This document shows positions 1 through 7,609 of a stretch of 17,016 nt of DNA, piece by piece. The position numbers and the translations under genes are program-made. Source of the DNA: JBNRMR01 sp050309705 (GTDB lineage Bacteria > Bacillota > Clostridia > Christensenellales > UBA1750); assembly GCA_050309705.1 (NCBI GenBank), contig JBNRMR010000010.1, positions 1-17,016 on the forward strand. Reading direction: 5' to 3'. Below the pieces are notes generated by a model that was not told the DNA's origin, searched no databases, and was given only the letters and a program-made list of their open reading frames with translations. Within the stretch, counting starts at the first letter, position 1. Each line of letters starts with the position of its first letter.

Positions 1-11
1 TCTGCGCAGCG

Positions 12-26
12 TGCCGCCCTTTTTTA
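12..26. terminator. Possible 3' half of a transcription terminator cut by the window edge
   Basis: A GC-rich arm (TGCCGCCC) runs straight into TTTTTT on the plus strand. This is what the downstream half of a rightward intrinsic terminator looks like, and A residues on one side could make it bidirectional for the minus-strand operon ending at 43. The other arm would lie outside the window, so this is only a suggestion. Confidence 0.25.
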
Positions 27-42
27 ATATAAAACACTTACG

Positions 43-429
43 TCACTCAGGATGTACGGGCACATCCGGATGTTCCTGTCCTGGCACATTTACTCTGGCA
101 AAATAGTTCTGATATGGCGGGTATTGCTCCGGATACTGATATGAAGAAACATCGATGCCCATATAGCGGATACTGCCACTATCCAGCGAATAATCCGGGA
201 AGTCGCCTGTGTTGAAAAAAGGCTGAGCATACGGGTAACGCCTGCAAAAATCTCCCACTATTTCAAAAAGCTCATAGGCCCATTGCGAATCGTAAAGAGG
301 TAAGCGAATGAAAACCGCTGCAGCCTGGGGGTGCACTACCACCTTATAATAAAGGCACTTCCAACGATCCTTTTCCCCTTGCATGTAGTCCAATATCTCC
401 ATAAGCTCGGGCCGGTACTCCACCATCAT
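43..429 (-). CDS. Hypothetical protein, 128 aa, translationally coupled to the upstream lyase-like gene
   Basis: I do not recognise this protein family. The ATG at 429 was chosen because a near-perfect Shine-Dalgarno (GAAGGAGGT, 444..436) lies 6 nt upstream; a longer open frame to 492 would start before this site. The start overlaps the TGA of the preceding gene in an ATGA arrangement, so the two are probably translated together at matched levels. The product has no signal peptide and no membrane segment. It starts with a charged helix-like stretch (residues 1-20). The second half is rich in Tyr, Pro and Phe (many YP and YPP pairs around residues 85-110) and the tail is hydrophilic. It could be a small partner or stability factor for the 667-aa protein, but that rests only on position. 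Confidence 0.7.
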   Translation of the reverse strand: MMVEYRPELMEILDYMQGEKDRWKCLYYKVVVHPQAAAVFIRLPLYDSQWAYELFEIVGDFCRRYPYAQPFFNTGDFPDYSLDSGSIRYMGIDVSSYQYPEQYPPYQNYFARVNVPGQEHPDVPVHPE

Positions 430-2429
430 TGTGCCACCTCCTTCTTGCACTGCGGGTCGGACGCATATTGGCGCCTCACCGGGCGATACCAATGCTTTTG
501 AGCGTTCCAGTCTTCCCGTGGGCCATATTCACAGATTACGCCATCAAGGTTGAAGAAAATATGATCACGCGGGTCTTCGCCAATGGGGCGCACATGGATT
601 CGCAAAAAATTTCTGCCGTTGCGCCTTGGCTGTTTTTCCATGATCTCATCCGGGAAGATTACCACCCTGCGGCCATATCCATCATACAGGCCCGTTTCCT
701 TTGTACCGGAGCACAGACAAATCAGCTCGTGGCCATCACCCATCCAGTTTACGCTCAGGCCGCCCTCACTCACATGATCCGGCTGGAATGACGCTATGGG
801 CTCGCCCCATGGATTAAAGGTTCGAACGATTCCGAAGTTGCCCCAGCGCGTAAAGACCGATAGCGCGTGGGCATGGGCATAGTACGCGCCTGAAAATACC
901 TGCTGTGCATGTCCCATTACGGTATGGGAAATCGTTGAGCCATCAAGCGTATCTATAACATAAAAGCCCGCCGAGCTTGCGGCGCAATAGAGCAAAGGTC
1001 TGCCAATATCCGTATAATCCGCCACTATGCAGGAGTCAACATGCATACCGTCGACGGTGTTTTCTATGACATCCGCGCACTGCGCGCGCCAAAGAATCTC
1101 GCCATCAGGAGACAGGCGCGTGCAGCCCGCAAAAATGCTGTCTCGCCCACTGCCGTCCATATCATAAAATGCCAAAGACGACTGGTGCCCGTAGGGCGGG
1201 AAAATCTTATCCTTTTTCCAAATCAGCTCAAGGTTTTCATCGTACACATACAGCTCGCTCCCTGTCGCCGCAGGGCTTGCGCTGGAACGCACCACTATAT
1301 CCCGGGCGACCGGCAAACCGCGCGTATTTGCCGCCACCGGCACCCAACCGGCATAGCGATAGCGCGGAATAAGGCTCTCCACCTGATCGGTGGGGCAGGC
1401 GATCTGCCGCCTAAGATGGCCGTCCGCCCCGTCTAAAACCGCGACCATGCCCTCCTTTTTGCGAATACCCGCAATGTCGAACGTACCGCCGACGGGCTTG
1501 GTGATATGCTCAAACGAGCCAACGATCGGGGTTTCCCAAATAACACGGCCGTCACGCGCGATCAACGCCGTGCATGATGAGCCGCAGATAAGATACCCGG
1601 TTTCGCCATCCGGCAAATCCACAAGGCTGTATTGAAACGGCGCGTACCTTTTCAAATCCACCTGCGACAGCAGCGCCATAGGCGGGTATTGCTCACTTGC
1701 CTGCCGGCACTCCCGCTGCCACTGCACCAAGCGGTTCTGATAAAACTGCCAGTGATCCCGCTGCATCCATACTTCAAACCGCTTTGCACGCCCCGCGCTG
1801 GTGAAACGGAACCCTGCCTTGCCCGTGTGGAATGTATCATCCTGACATTTCACGAAGCAAACACCGTCAACCCAGGCGGCGAGATCCGCTCCATGCACCT
1901 GCAATTCCAGGTTATAATAATGCCCGATATGTACGTAGAGCGGCATTTCACCCAGCACCTGGTAGGTATCTTCCGTGCGGCAATAGAGAACGGCTCGTCC
2001 CTTTGAGCCAACACCCTCAATACCGCAGAAATAATAGTTGCGGTTGTTGCGGAACCGCGCAAATACGCCTGCCATTGCGCTAACTGTTCGTGAGCTGTCC
2101 GCGTTATCCGTGGATGAAAAATGATCCAGCGCTATTGCGGCGCTGACGCTATAATCCCGCAGCTGCTCTTCCCCTCCCACTAGAAAGCGGTCCACGCCAT
2201 ACCGGTGTGGGTACAGCCCCTCGTATCCAAGAGTGTGGCGGATAATACTCTCCCCATCTTCCTGTTGCACATACAGCAAAGAAGGATGGTTATGGCTCAT
2301 TCCCAACGGATTGGCATAGCCCTCAAAAAAAGCATCCACCTCGTTGTTTGGATGGTGTTCATCCAAGATAACGCCCTCCGGGCATTCCGGCTTAGGCTGC
2401 GCCAAAACGCAAATCTCTTTCAAAAGCAA
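426..2429 (-). CDS. Predicted cytoplasmic polysaccharide lyase-like protein (ConA-like domain plus beta-propeller)
   Basis: This 667-aa protein has no signal peptide, so it should act in the cytoplasm. Residues about 90-222 read as a lamin-G/concanavalin-like sandwich (alternating strands, an ARFRNNRNYYF strand, a WVDG turn), similar to domains annotated as 3-keto-disaccharide hydrolase or LamG. Residues about 265-640 form repeated blades with GYLICGSS, GRVIWET and GEILWR turns and a calcium-type loop at 423-430 (DMDGSGRD). This resembles the beta-propeller of family 11 rhamnogalacturonan lyases, and the stretch around VDGMHVDSCIVADY (459-472) recalls their conserved core. The start is TTG at 2429, fixed by GGAGGAG seven bases upstream. 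It lies 190 nt beyond the aldolase gene, behind a terminator, and overlaps the following small gene by 4 nt. A catalytic role on rhamnogalacturonan or pectin fragments is inferred from fold resemblance and neighbours; a non-catalytic sugar-binding role is possible. Confidence 0.62.
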   Translation of the reverse strand: MLLKEICVLAQPKPECPEGVILDEHHPNNEVDAFFEGYANPLGMSHNHPSLLYVQQEDGESIIRHTLGYEGLYPHRYGVDRFLVGGEEQLRDYSVSAAIALDHFSSTDNADSSRTVSAMAGVFARFRNNRNYYFCGIEGVGSKGRAVLYCRTEDTYQVLGEMPLYVHIGHYYNLELQVHGADLAAWVDGVCFVKCQDDTFHTGKAGFRFTSAGRAKRFEVWMQRDHWQFYQNRLVQWQRECRQASEQYPPMALLSQVDLKRYAPFQYSLVDLPDGETGYLICGSSCTALIARDGRVIWETPIVGSFEHITKPVGGTFDIAGIRKKEGMVAVLDGADGHLRRQIACPTDQVESLIPRYRYAGWVPVAANTRGLPVARDIVVRSSASPAATGSELYVYDENLELIWKKDKIFPPYGHQSSLAFYDMDGSGRDSIFAGCTRLSPDGEILWRAQCADVIENTVDGMHVDSCIVADYTDIGRPLLYCAASSAGFYVIDTLDGSTISHTVMGHAQQVFSGAYYAHAHALSVFTRWGNFGIVRTFNPWGEPIASFQPDHVSEGGLSVNWMGDGHELICLCSGTKETGLYDGYGRRVVIFPDEIMEKQPRRNGRNFLRIHVRPIGEDPRDHIFFNLDGVICEYGPREDWNAQKHWYRPVRRQYASDPQCKKEVAQ

Positions 2430-2524
2430 ATTCTAACTCCTCCAATCAAGCTAATTGACGCACGCTATAAAAAGCGGCCATGATCTGTCCTCAGCTATAG
2501 CGGTTAATTGCCCCGCTAAGCGCC

Positions 2525-2544
2525 GCCCGCATAAAAAAGCGGGC
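2525..2544. repeat. Intergenic hairpin between the aldolase and lyase-like genes
   Basis: GCCCGC and GCGGGC form a 6-bp stem around an 8-nt A-rich loop. On the minus strand it lies between the operon terminator and the TTG start at 2429, and no U tract follows it there. It may be a leader structure of the downstream gene. I see no convincing promoter in 2430-2573. Confidence 0.35.
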
Positions 2545-2573
2545 TTTGATTCATAGGAAACCGCATAGCCGCA

Positions 2574-2612
2574 ACAAAAAAAGAAGGCCTGCCGGCAAAA
2601 ACCAGCAGGCCT
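2574..2612 (-). terminator. Strong intrinsic terminator after the DHDPS-family gene
   Basis: On the minus strand an 11-bp stem (AGGCCTGCTGG pairing with CCGGCAGGCCT, one G-U) closes a 6-nt loop and is followed by TCTTTTTTT. It begins 7 nt after the stop codon of the aldolase gene and should end most transcription of the importer-catabolic operon, leaving the two downstream genes to read-through or their own promoter. Confidence 0.88.
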
Positions 2613-2619
2613 CATCCGC

Positions 2620-3552
2620 TTACTTAAGTCCAGCAACCTTAAGCGCCTCGGTAACCTGATCCTTTTCCTTCTGATGGATAGGAAGGACGGGTTCCTGCAT
2701 CAATGGGGAAGAGAAAATACCGCGCTGGTAAAGCGCTTCCTTCATGCGTGCATGAGCCTCGCCAGAGGGCTGACCAACGCCATATATGGCCTCGGACATC
2801 GGGGCTATTTTCTTATCCAACTCAAGGGCTTTGCCATAATCGCCGGCCTTGATTGCTTTCCAGGCATCGGTGATCAGCTCCGGTATGCATCCGCCAAATC
2901 CTATCAGCGCGCCATCAACGCCGCCCGCGATCATCGACGTGACCAAATATTCATCGTGGCAGGTGATTATGGAAAGATCGGGCGCTTCCTTGCGCAGAAT
3001 ACGGATATCGCGCTCATAAACGGCTTCCTGACGGGTGCCAATCTTAAGCGCCTTTACATTGGGGATCTTTGACAGCTCTATGACTGTCTCCACATCATAG
3101 AACGCCTTGGTGCCATATGGATACATGTGAATGATGATTCCGATATCGATGGCAGCGGCAACCTTCTTATAATGATTGATAACCGCTTCCCTGGTCATGC
3201 CAAAGCGCAGCCAGATGTGCGGTGGCATCAGCAGGATGCCATCGGCGCCTGCTGCCTGAGCCGCTCTGGCCTCCGAAATTGCGGTACGCGTACCTTCCGC
3301 ACAGACACCGGAGATCACCAGTACGCGGTCGCCCACTTCTTCCGCCACAATACGCGTAATATTCGCGCGCTCCGCCAGGCTCAGGGAGGTTATCTCACCG
3401 GTATGGCCGTTGGTGACTACGCCGCCGATTTCGTCAAAATCAGCTAACCATGAAGCATAACGGCGCAATTCTGGCTCGTTCACGCTATAATCATCATTGA
3501 AGGGTATGCACATTGCGGGGAAAATCGTTTTCCAGCTGGTATTTTTTGACAT
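2620..3552 (-). CDS. DHDPS/N-acetylneuraminate lyase family aldolase
   Basis: The 310-aa length and TIM-barrel pattern fit the class I aldolase family of DapA, NanA and 2-keto-3-deoxygluconate (KDG) aldolases, which join or split pyruvate and an aldehyde through a lysine Schiff base. The Schiff-base lysine is K170 in NVKALKIG, and the phosphate/carboxylate loop is GHTGE (49-53). Two usual residues differ: the first Thr of the GTTGE motif is His50, and the position of the DapA proton-relay Tyr (LYNVP motif) is His142 (IHMYP). Lysine biosynthesis is therefore unlikely. The ATG at 3552 was chosen because AAGGAG lies 8 nt upstream. It is the last gene before a strong terminator and lies 51 nt after the oligogalacturonate lyase gene. 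Cleavage of a 2-keto-3-deoxy sugar acid from pectin is my inference; a hydratase/dehydratase or racemase-like activity is possible. Confidence 0.85.
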   Translation of the reverse strand: MSKNTSWKTIFPAMCIPFNDDYSVNEPELRRYASWLADFDEIGGVVTNGHTGEITSLSLAERANITRIVAEEVGDRVLVISGVCAEGTRTAISEARAAQAAGADGILLMPPHIWLRFGMTREAVINHYKKVAAAIDIGIIIHMYPYGTKAFYDVETVIELSKIPNVKALKIGTRQEAVYERDIRILRKEAPDLSIITCHDEYLVTSMIAGGVDGALIGFGGCIPELITDAWKAIKAGDYGKALELDKKIAPMSEAIYGVGQPSGEAHARMKEALYQRGIFSSPLMQEPVLPIHQKEKDQVTEALKVAGLK

Positions 3553-3603
3553 ATTGGGTACTCCTTTCGAATTTGGACATTTTTTCTTTATTTTCAGCAC
3601 GTC

Positions 3604-4698
3604 TTATAGTACGTCGATCTCAAACACCTGAGCATAGCCACTCTTGTCAGATGTAAAACAAATTACGCTGTCATCCGGGCTAAAGCGAGGATGGGGATGG
3701 GTATGCTGAGGTGCGTAGGTTTTAATTGGCCCGTTGTCATACGGGAATGGGCCATTCCAGTGGTCGCCAATACAGGTTGCATCCGGCCGGCACAACAGCT
3801 GTGACCTATCTGTTTTAATATCCTGCAAAAGCAAACCGTTGTCCGGGAAGTTAGTGTCCGCCACAATTTTATCGCCAGCATAGTTGGAAATCGCGTGCCA
3901 GGCGTTAAATGTAGCTATGCGTTTTACTTCCAGCGTATCAACATTTACCTGCAAAATTCCCTTAGGCCAATCCACCAGCGATAGCGCACGCTTGCCGGGA
4001 ATCCACGCTTCGTGGGTTATCCACTGCTTGCCTGCGGCATCACGCGTAAAAACACGCTTCATATGGCCAGCATTGCGGTCCAAAACCCAAACCCGGTCGG
4101 TCAAAGGGCCCGCGCAGAAAAGCAGGCTGTTGTCGTCTGGACAAAACTGCATATGCGAAACCATGTCGCAGGTTGCCTCGCGGCCCCAGGTTTCCTTCTC
4201 GCTGTCAAAGATAAGCACTGAAAACCCTGCATCGCTCACGGAACGAATTGCCCAATAGCGGTCATCGGCGCTAAGCGCCGTGGTGCCAGGGGTTATATTG
4301 TTGGTACCGGGGTTTACCTTTCCGCCCCCGATGCCCGACAGGTCGGCGCCGGTGAGAAGCACTTGCTCCTCACCAGTTTCCACGCATACGCGCATGGCAC
4401 ATCCATTTGCTACATAATAGACAAACTTTCCATCCGCGCTGGGATGTATTGACCATTCGTTTAGTTCTTCCGACTGCGTAAGCTGTTCCATCACATCATC
4501 CTGCCTGCAATAGGCGAATATCTGAGGCGTGCCCGTGCGGTGCGAAACAAAATACAGGCGCGTCATCGCTCTATCATAAGCGGGAATCAGAAAGAAGGGC
4601 TGATGGTTTATGCATTCGCAATTGGTAATTTGGCTAACTTTGCGGCCGGTCGCCTCATCCACAATCAACTTTAATTCCGAGGGATGCTGCTTTTTCAT
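3604..4698 (-). CDS. ogl: Oligogalacturonate lyase, polysaccharide lyase family 22
   Basis: The 364-aa product is a cytoplasmic seven-bladed beta-propeller enzyme that removes the terminal unsaturated residue from short oligogalacturonides by beta-elimination, giving 4-deoxy-L-threo-5-hexosulose uronate. There is no signal peptide, as usual for the family. Family residues are all present as I align them: the catalytic-base His at 229 (ITHEAW) and the Mn ligands His268 (WHAISN), Gln331, His334 and His336 (QHTHPHPRFSP). The spacing of 63 residues between the first His ligand and the Gln matches that of the Yersinia enzyme. Blade repeats such as ADGKFVYYV and FSPDDSVICFTSDKSG support the propeller. 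The AAGGAG site at 4709..4704 overlaps the stop codon of the oxidoreductase gene upstream, so the two are on one message. This is the most specific indicator that the operon handles pectin. I am confident of the family. Confidence 0.92.
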   Translation of the reverse strand: MKKQHPSELKLIVDEATGRKVSQITNCECINHQPFFLIPAYDRAMTRLYFVSHRTGTPQIFAYCRQDDVMEQLTQSEELNEWSIHPSADGKFVYYVANGCAMRVCVETGEEQVLLTGADLSGIGGGKVNPGTNNITPGTTALSADDRYWAIRSVSDAGFSVLIFDSEKETWGREATCDMVSHMQFCPDDNSLLFCAGPLTDRVWVLDRNAGHMKRVFTRDAAGKQWITHEAWIPGKRALSLVDWPKGILQVNVDTLEVKRIATFNAWHAISNYAGDKIVADTNFPDNGLLLQDIKTDRSQLLCRPDATCIGDHWNGPFPYDNGPIKTYAPQHTHPHPRFSPDDSVICFTSDKSGYAQVFEIDVL

Positions 4699-4707
4699 GC
4701 CTGCTCC

Positions 4708-6033
4708 TTATGGCTTGGGCGCCTTATAGCCAAGCACCGCCTCGATGTCGAGAGGGTCAAAGCCAAGGTTCTTGCGCATGTTGTCAAGAATGATATGGTC
4801 GGCTTCAATATCGTCTTCAAGCGGCAGCTTTACGCGCTTGCCCTCATTAAGTAGTGATTCACGCGCAGCGACTTCCATCATCAGGGACACAAGGGCGTCC
4901 TCATCGGTGAACTCGCTATCACGCAGACCACGAATCTGCAATGCGAAATCGATTACATGTCCGGCAACGGCTACGCCATATTCCGGGAAGTAGTGATCGG
5001 AGCGGGCGCCAATCTGGATGGGGTTGTCAAAGCGTATTTCGCCTCCAGGAATCTGTGCGCGAACGCCCATGTAATAGCCGTCTTCGTTGTAGAAGCGCTC
5101 TACCTTGGAGATATAATTGGGGTTTGCCGGGCGAATCTTGTCCGTAAAGGCCATGGTGTCATCATACAAGCAACGGCGAATCTCAGCAGTCCATTCGCTG
5201 TGCACGCCAAATCCCACTTCTACGCGCTTATTGTTGTCCAGCACATTATAGTGGGGGGCGGCATAACGGGCGCCCTGCTGCGCTAATGTTCCCATGGTTC
5301 CCTGCCATTCGGTGAAGCCTGGGCGTACCTGGCGGCCTAGCATTCCCTTTATGTTGGAAGCCTGGTCGATGATCATCAGGCCGCTGGGGAAGCTGATATA
5401 ACGGCTACGGAAGGTTTCCTTATCATGGAAGCGCTCCTTTGATTCATAGAAAGGCATTGTAGGCATGGTATGCTCAAACGCGCTGATCCATTCCGGGTAC
5501 TCTTTAGCAAAAACCGTCCACCTTGAATTGTTATGATAGCCGGTATGATCATTGTAGGTGAAAATGCGCTTGATATCGCCAATATATCCACTGTCGCGCA
5601 GGGTCGTCGCAAAGCTGTCAATAGGATAACGGAAGAAGTTTTCGCCAACGCGCGTATAGACATTGTTTTCCTTTGCTTTTTTGATCATGTCACGCGCCTG
5701 CAACACCGTTGCGCACCAAGAGGTTTCAATCAGGTTATGAATTTTATGCTCCGACATGAAGACGGAGTAAGCGTGATGCAGCGGGATTGGCGCAACAACG
5801 ATTGCCGCTTCCAGATCTTCATTGGCTACAGCGTCCTTGATATCGTAGTACGCTCTTGCACCTATTTTCTCAGCGATATCGTTTGCATGTTCCTCCACGG
5901 GGTCACACACAGCAACGATATCCACCCAGGGCTTGAGACCTTGAATGATCGGCGCATAAATGGTTCTTGTACGGTTACCCGCGCCTATCAGGATGGTTCT
6001 TACGGGCTCGTTCGGCCTAGGCAAAGTAGTCAT
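4708..6033 (-). CDS. Gfo/Idh/MocA family oxidoreductase with atypical catalytic motif
   Basis: An N-terminal Rossmann fold (residues about 11-130) has the nucleotide motif ILIGAGNR (15-21) and the acidic strand end AVCDP (41-45). A C-terminal substrate domain follows. At 441 aa it is longer than the usual 330-390. Members oxidise or reduce sugars and sugar acids with NAD(P). The signature EKP, which carries the catalytic Lys, reads ETS at 103-105, and the usual D-x3-H pair reads D223-x3-N227, so it may not be a simple dehydrogenase. Some members of this fold are hydrolases or have other reactions. The start is supported by AAGGAGG seven bases upstream, overlapping the stop of the response regulator. 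In the operon it directly precedes the PL22 lyase. A role on the uronate product is inferred. Confidence 0.87.
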   Translation of the reverse strand: MTTLPRPNEPVRTILIGAGNRTRTIYAPIIQGLKPWVDIVAVCDPVEEHANDIAEKIGARAYYDIKDAVANEDLEAAIVVAPIPLHHAYSVFMSEHKIHNLIETSWCATVLQARDMIKKAKENNVYTRVGENFFRYPIDSFATTLRDSGYIGDIKRIFTYNDHTGYHNNSRWTVFAKEYPEWISAFEHTMPTMPFYESKERFHDKETFRSRYISFPSGLMIIDQASNIKGMLGRQVRPGFTEWQGTMGTLAQQGARYAAPHYNVLDNNKRVEVGFGVHSEWTAEIRRCLYDDTMAFTDKIRPANPNYISKVERFYNEDGYYMGVRAQIPGGEIRFDNPIQIGARSDHYFPEYGVAVAGHVIDFALQIRGLRDSEFTDEDALVSLMMEVAARESLLNEGKRVKLPLEDDIEADHIILDNMRKNLGFDPLDIEAVLGYKAPKP

Positions 6034-6045
6034 TTTGGTTCCTCC

Positions 6046-7518
6046 TTATTTTATTTGAGAATCTTGAACGCGAAAATGCCTGCGGTATTGCGCCGGAGAG
6101 ATACGCGCTATACGCTTGAAGACGTGGTAAAAATGCTTTTCACTGATGTAGCCAACCTTTTTACCTATCTCTTCTACTGTCATGTTGGTCGTTTTCAAAT
6201 ATTCCATTGAAAGTGAAATCCTTTGGCGAATACGATATTCGCTGAACGTCTCGCCTATTTCCTCATGGAAAAGCTTGCTGAGATACTGGCTGCTTATATG
6301 CAGCTCGTCCGCCAACTCCTGCTGTGTCATGCCCAGATGCGCCGACATTAGAAGCTTTGCGCGCTCAACAAGGCTCCTATCGCTGAACTGCCTAAACAGC
6401 AATAAAATTGTGCTCAGGTGCTCTTCCACAAAACGCGCCATCTCTTCCTTGCCATTCTCCTTGGCGAGCAGAATTTCACTGTAGAGCAGAAAGTTGAACG
6501 CCTCTATCAATTCCGGCTGCGATATGCTGTCATAAAAATATTTGTATATCCCCATACAAAGGCCGCTGTACCAGGCTACCGCCTGTTCAGCTCCAACAGA
6601 TAGCTTGTCGAAATCCGCATTTACCGCCAAGAGCACCTGCTTAAGCTGCTCCTGATCCTGATTGGTGACCGCTTGAACAACGCTCTGAATAATCTCCTGC
6701 TTGGGCTGGCACAGTGACGCTGTACGAAGCACCATATCATTGTAGGTTAAAAGCCCGTTGCTTTGCATTGCATTGCGTTTCATCTGCATAATATAAAGCT
6801 GGTGTACGGCGTTAAAAAGCTCTTCCGAGCTGTTTAGAACAGCGCTGGCGTTTATCTGCATGTTCTGCTTAAGCCATTCCGGTATTTGGAACGAGCCCGC
6901 AAACTCCGCCAAAACATATATATCCGTTTTCCGCACATAGAACGAGCGCACATGATCCGCAAAGGCAGCCTTAATCGCGACCACCTCTTCGCTCTGGAAA
7001 TCCTTCCCTTCAGGAGGCAGAAAGTGATATAACACCAAATTTCCGTCCAGCGGCTCCAGATGTTTTTGCCCGTTAACCGCGCGTACTATGATGTCAGAAT
7101 TCACGTTGTACTGACTGAAATGCGGTTGCTTCTGTTTGTCCAAAACGAGCTCTACCGTTTTAAGCGCCGCAAACAATTCCTCTTTCTCCACAGGCTTTAG
7201 CAAATAGAACGCGGCTTTAAACTCAATGCCCTGGCGGGCGTATTCAAACTCGTCATAGCCCGTCAACAGTATAATCGGCATTTCCGCAAATTCGTCGTTG
7301 CGCCCGCGAATACTCCGGCAAAGGGACAAGCCATCCATAACCGGCATACGGATATCCGTTATTATGGCATCAGGGCGTTCCTTCTCAATCAGGGCCAGCG
7401 CCTCTTTGCCATTGCTGGCATGGACAAAGCGATCAAAAGCAACATTAAAGCCACGGATCATCAATTCAATCCCTTCCAAGATGACTTTATGATCGTCAAC
7501 CAACATCAGCTTATACAT
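6046..7518 (-). CDS. yesN: YesN-like response regulator with AraC DNA-binding domain
   Basis: The receiver domain (residues 1-118) shows the acidic pair D8-D9, the phospho-acceptor D55 (ITDIRMP), T86 and K108 (LLKPV). Residues about 120-385 are a helical middle region of unknown role. Residues about 390-490 hold two helix-turn-helices of the AraC/XylS type (ELADELHISSQYLSKLF and IGKKVGYISEKHFYHVFK). It should be phosphorylated by the divergent YesM kinase and activate the importer-catabolic operon. The ATG at 7518 was chosen because the receiver starts there (MYKLMLVDD); the Shine-Dalgarno is weak, and a TTG-started extension to 7569 would lie inside a 13-bp hairpin without a ribosome site. 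Length is 490 aa. Placing the regulator in the middle of its own target operon would give positive autoregulation. Confidence 0.93.
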   Translation of the reverse strand: MYKLMLVDDHKVILEGIELMIRGFNVAFDRFVHASNGKEALALIEKERPDAIITDIRMPVMDGLSLCRSIRGRNDEFAEMPIILLTGYDEFEYARQGIEFKAAFYLLKPVEKEELFAALKTVELVLDKQKQPHFSQYNVNSDIIVRAVNGQKHLEPLDGNLVLYHFLPPEGKDFQSEEVVAIKAAFADHVRSFYVRKTDIYVLAEFAGSFQIPEWLKQNMQINASAVLNSSEELFNAVHQLYIMQMKRNAMQSNGLLTYNDMVLRTASLCQPKQEIIQSVVQAVTNQDQEQLKQVLLAVNADFDKLSVGAEQAVAWYSGLCMGIYKYFYDSISQPELIEAFNFLLYSEILLAKENGKEEMARFVEEHLSTILLLFRQFSDRSLVERAKLLMSAHLGMTQQELADELHISSQYLSKLFHEEIGETFSEYRIRQRISLSMEYLKTTNMTVEEIGKKVGYISEKHFYHVFKRIARISPAQYRRHFRVQDSQIK

Positions 7519-7542
7519 TATCGGCTTCGCTTTCTGTTCGGT

Positions 7543-7575
7543 GCTTGCTTGCCGGTTTATCACCGGCAAGCAAGC
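7543..7575 (-). repeat. Perfect 13-bp hairpin between solute-binding protein and regulator genes
   Basis: GCTTGCTTGCCGG and its exact complement flank a 7-nt loop, starting 35 nt after the stop of the solute-binding protein gene and ending 25 nt before the regulator start. No U tract follows on the minus strand, so it is not an ordinary terminator. It is placed like the 3'-end stabilising hairpins found after binding-protein genes in ABC operons, which raise the binding protein over downstream genes. Confidence 0.8.
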
Positions 7576-7609
7576 AATAAGTAACTCAGTCTGCCAGCAA
7601 AGCTGGGCT

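Noticed and set aside
429..2006. Several plus-strand open frames opposite the 667-aa lyase-like gene
   Set aside because: They are shadows of the minus-strand codon pattern, with Arg/Pro/His-rich translations and no ribosome sites.
5533..6210. A 225-codon open frame on the plus strand opposite the oxidoreductase gene
   Set aside because: It lies antisense to a clear Gfo/Idh/MocA gene with a good ribosome site, and its translation shows no domain or family pattern.
7519..7569. Longer start for the response regulator at TTG 7569
   Set aside because: The extra residues fall inside a perfect hairpin, have no ribosome site, and precede the normal receiver start MYKLMLVDD.
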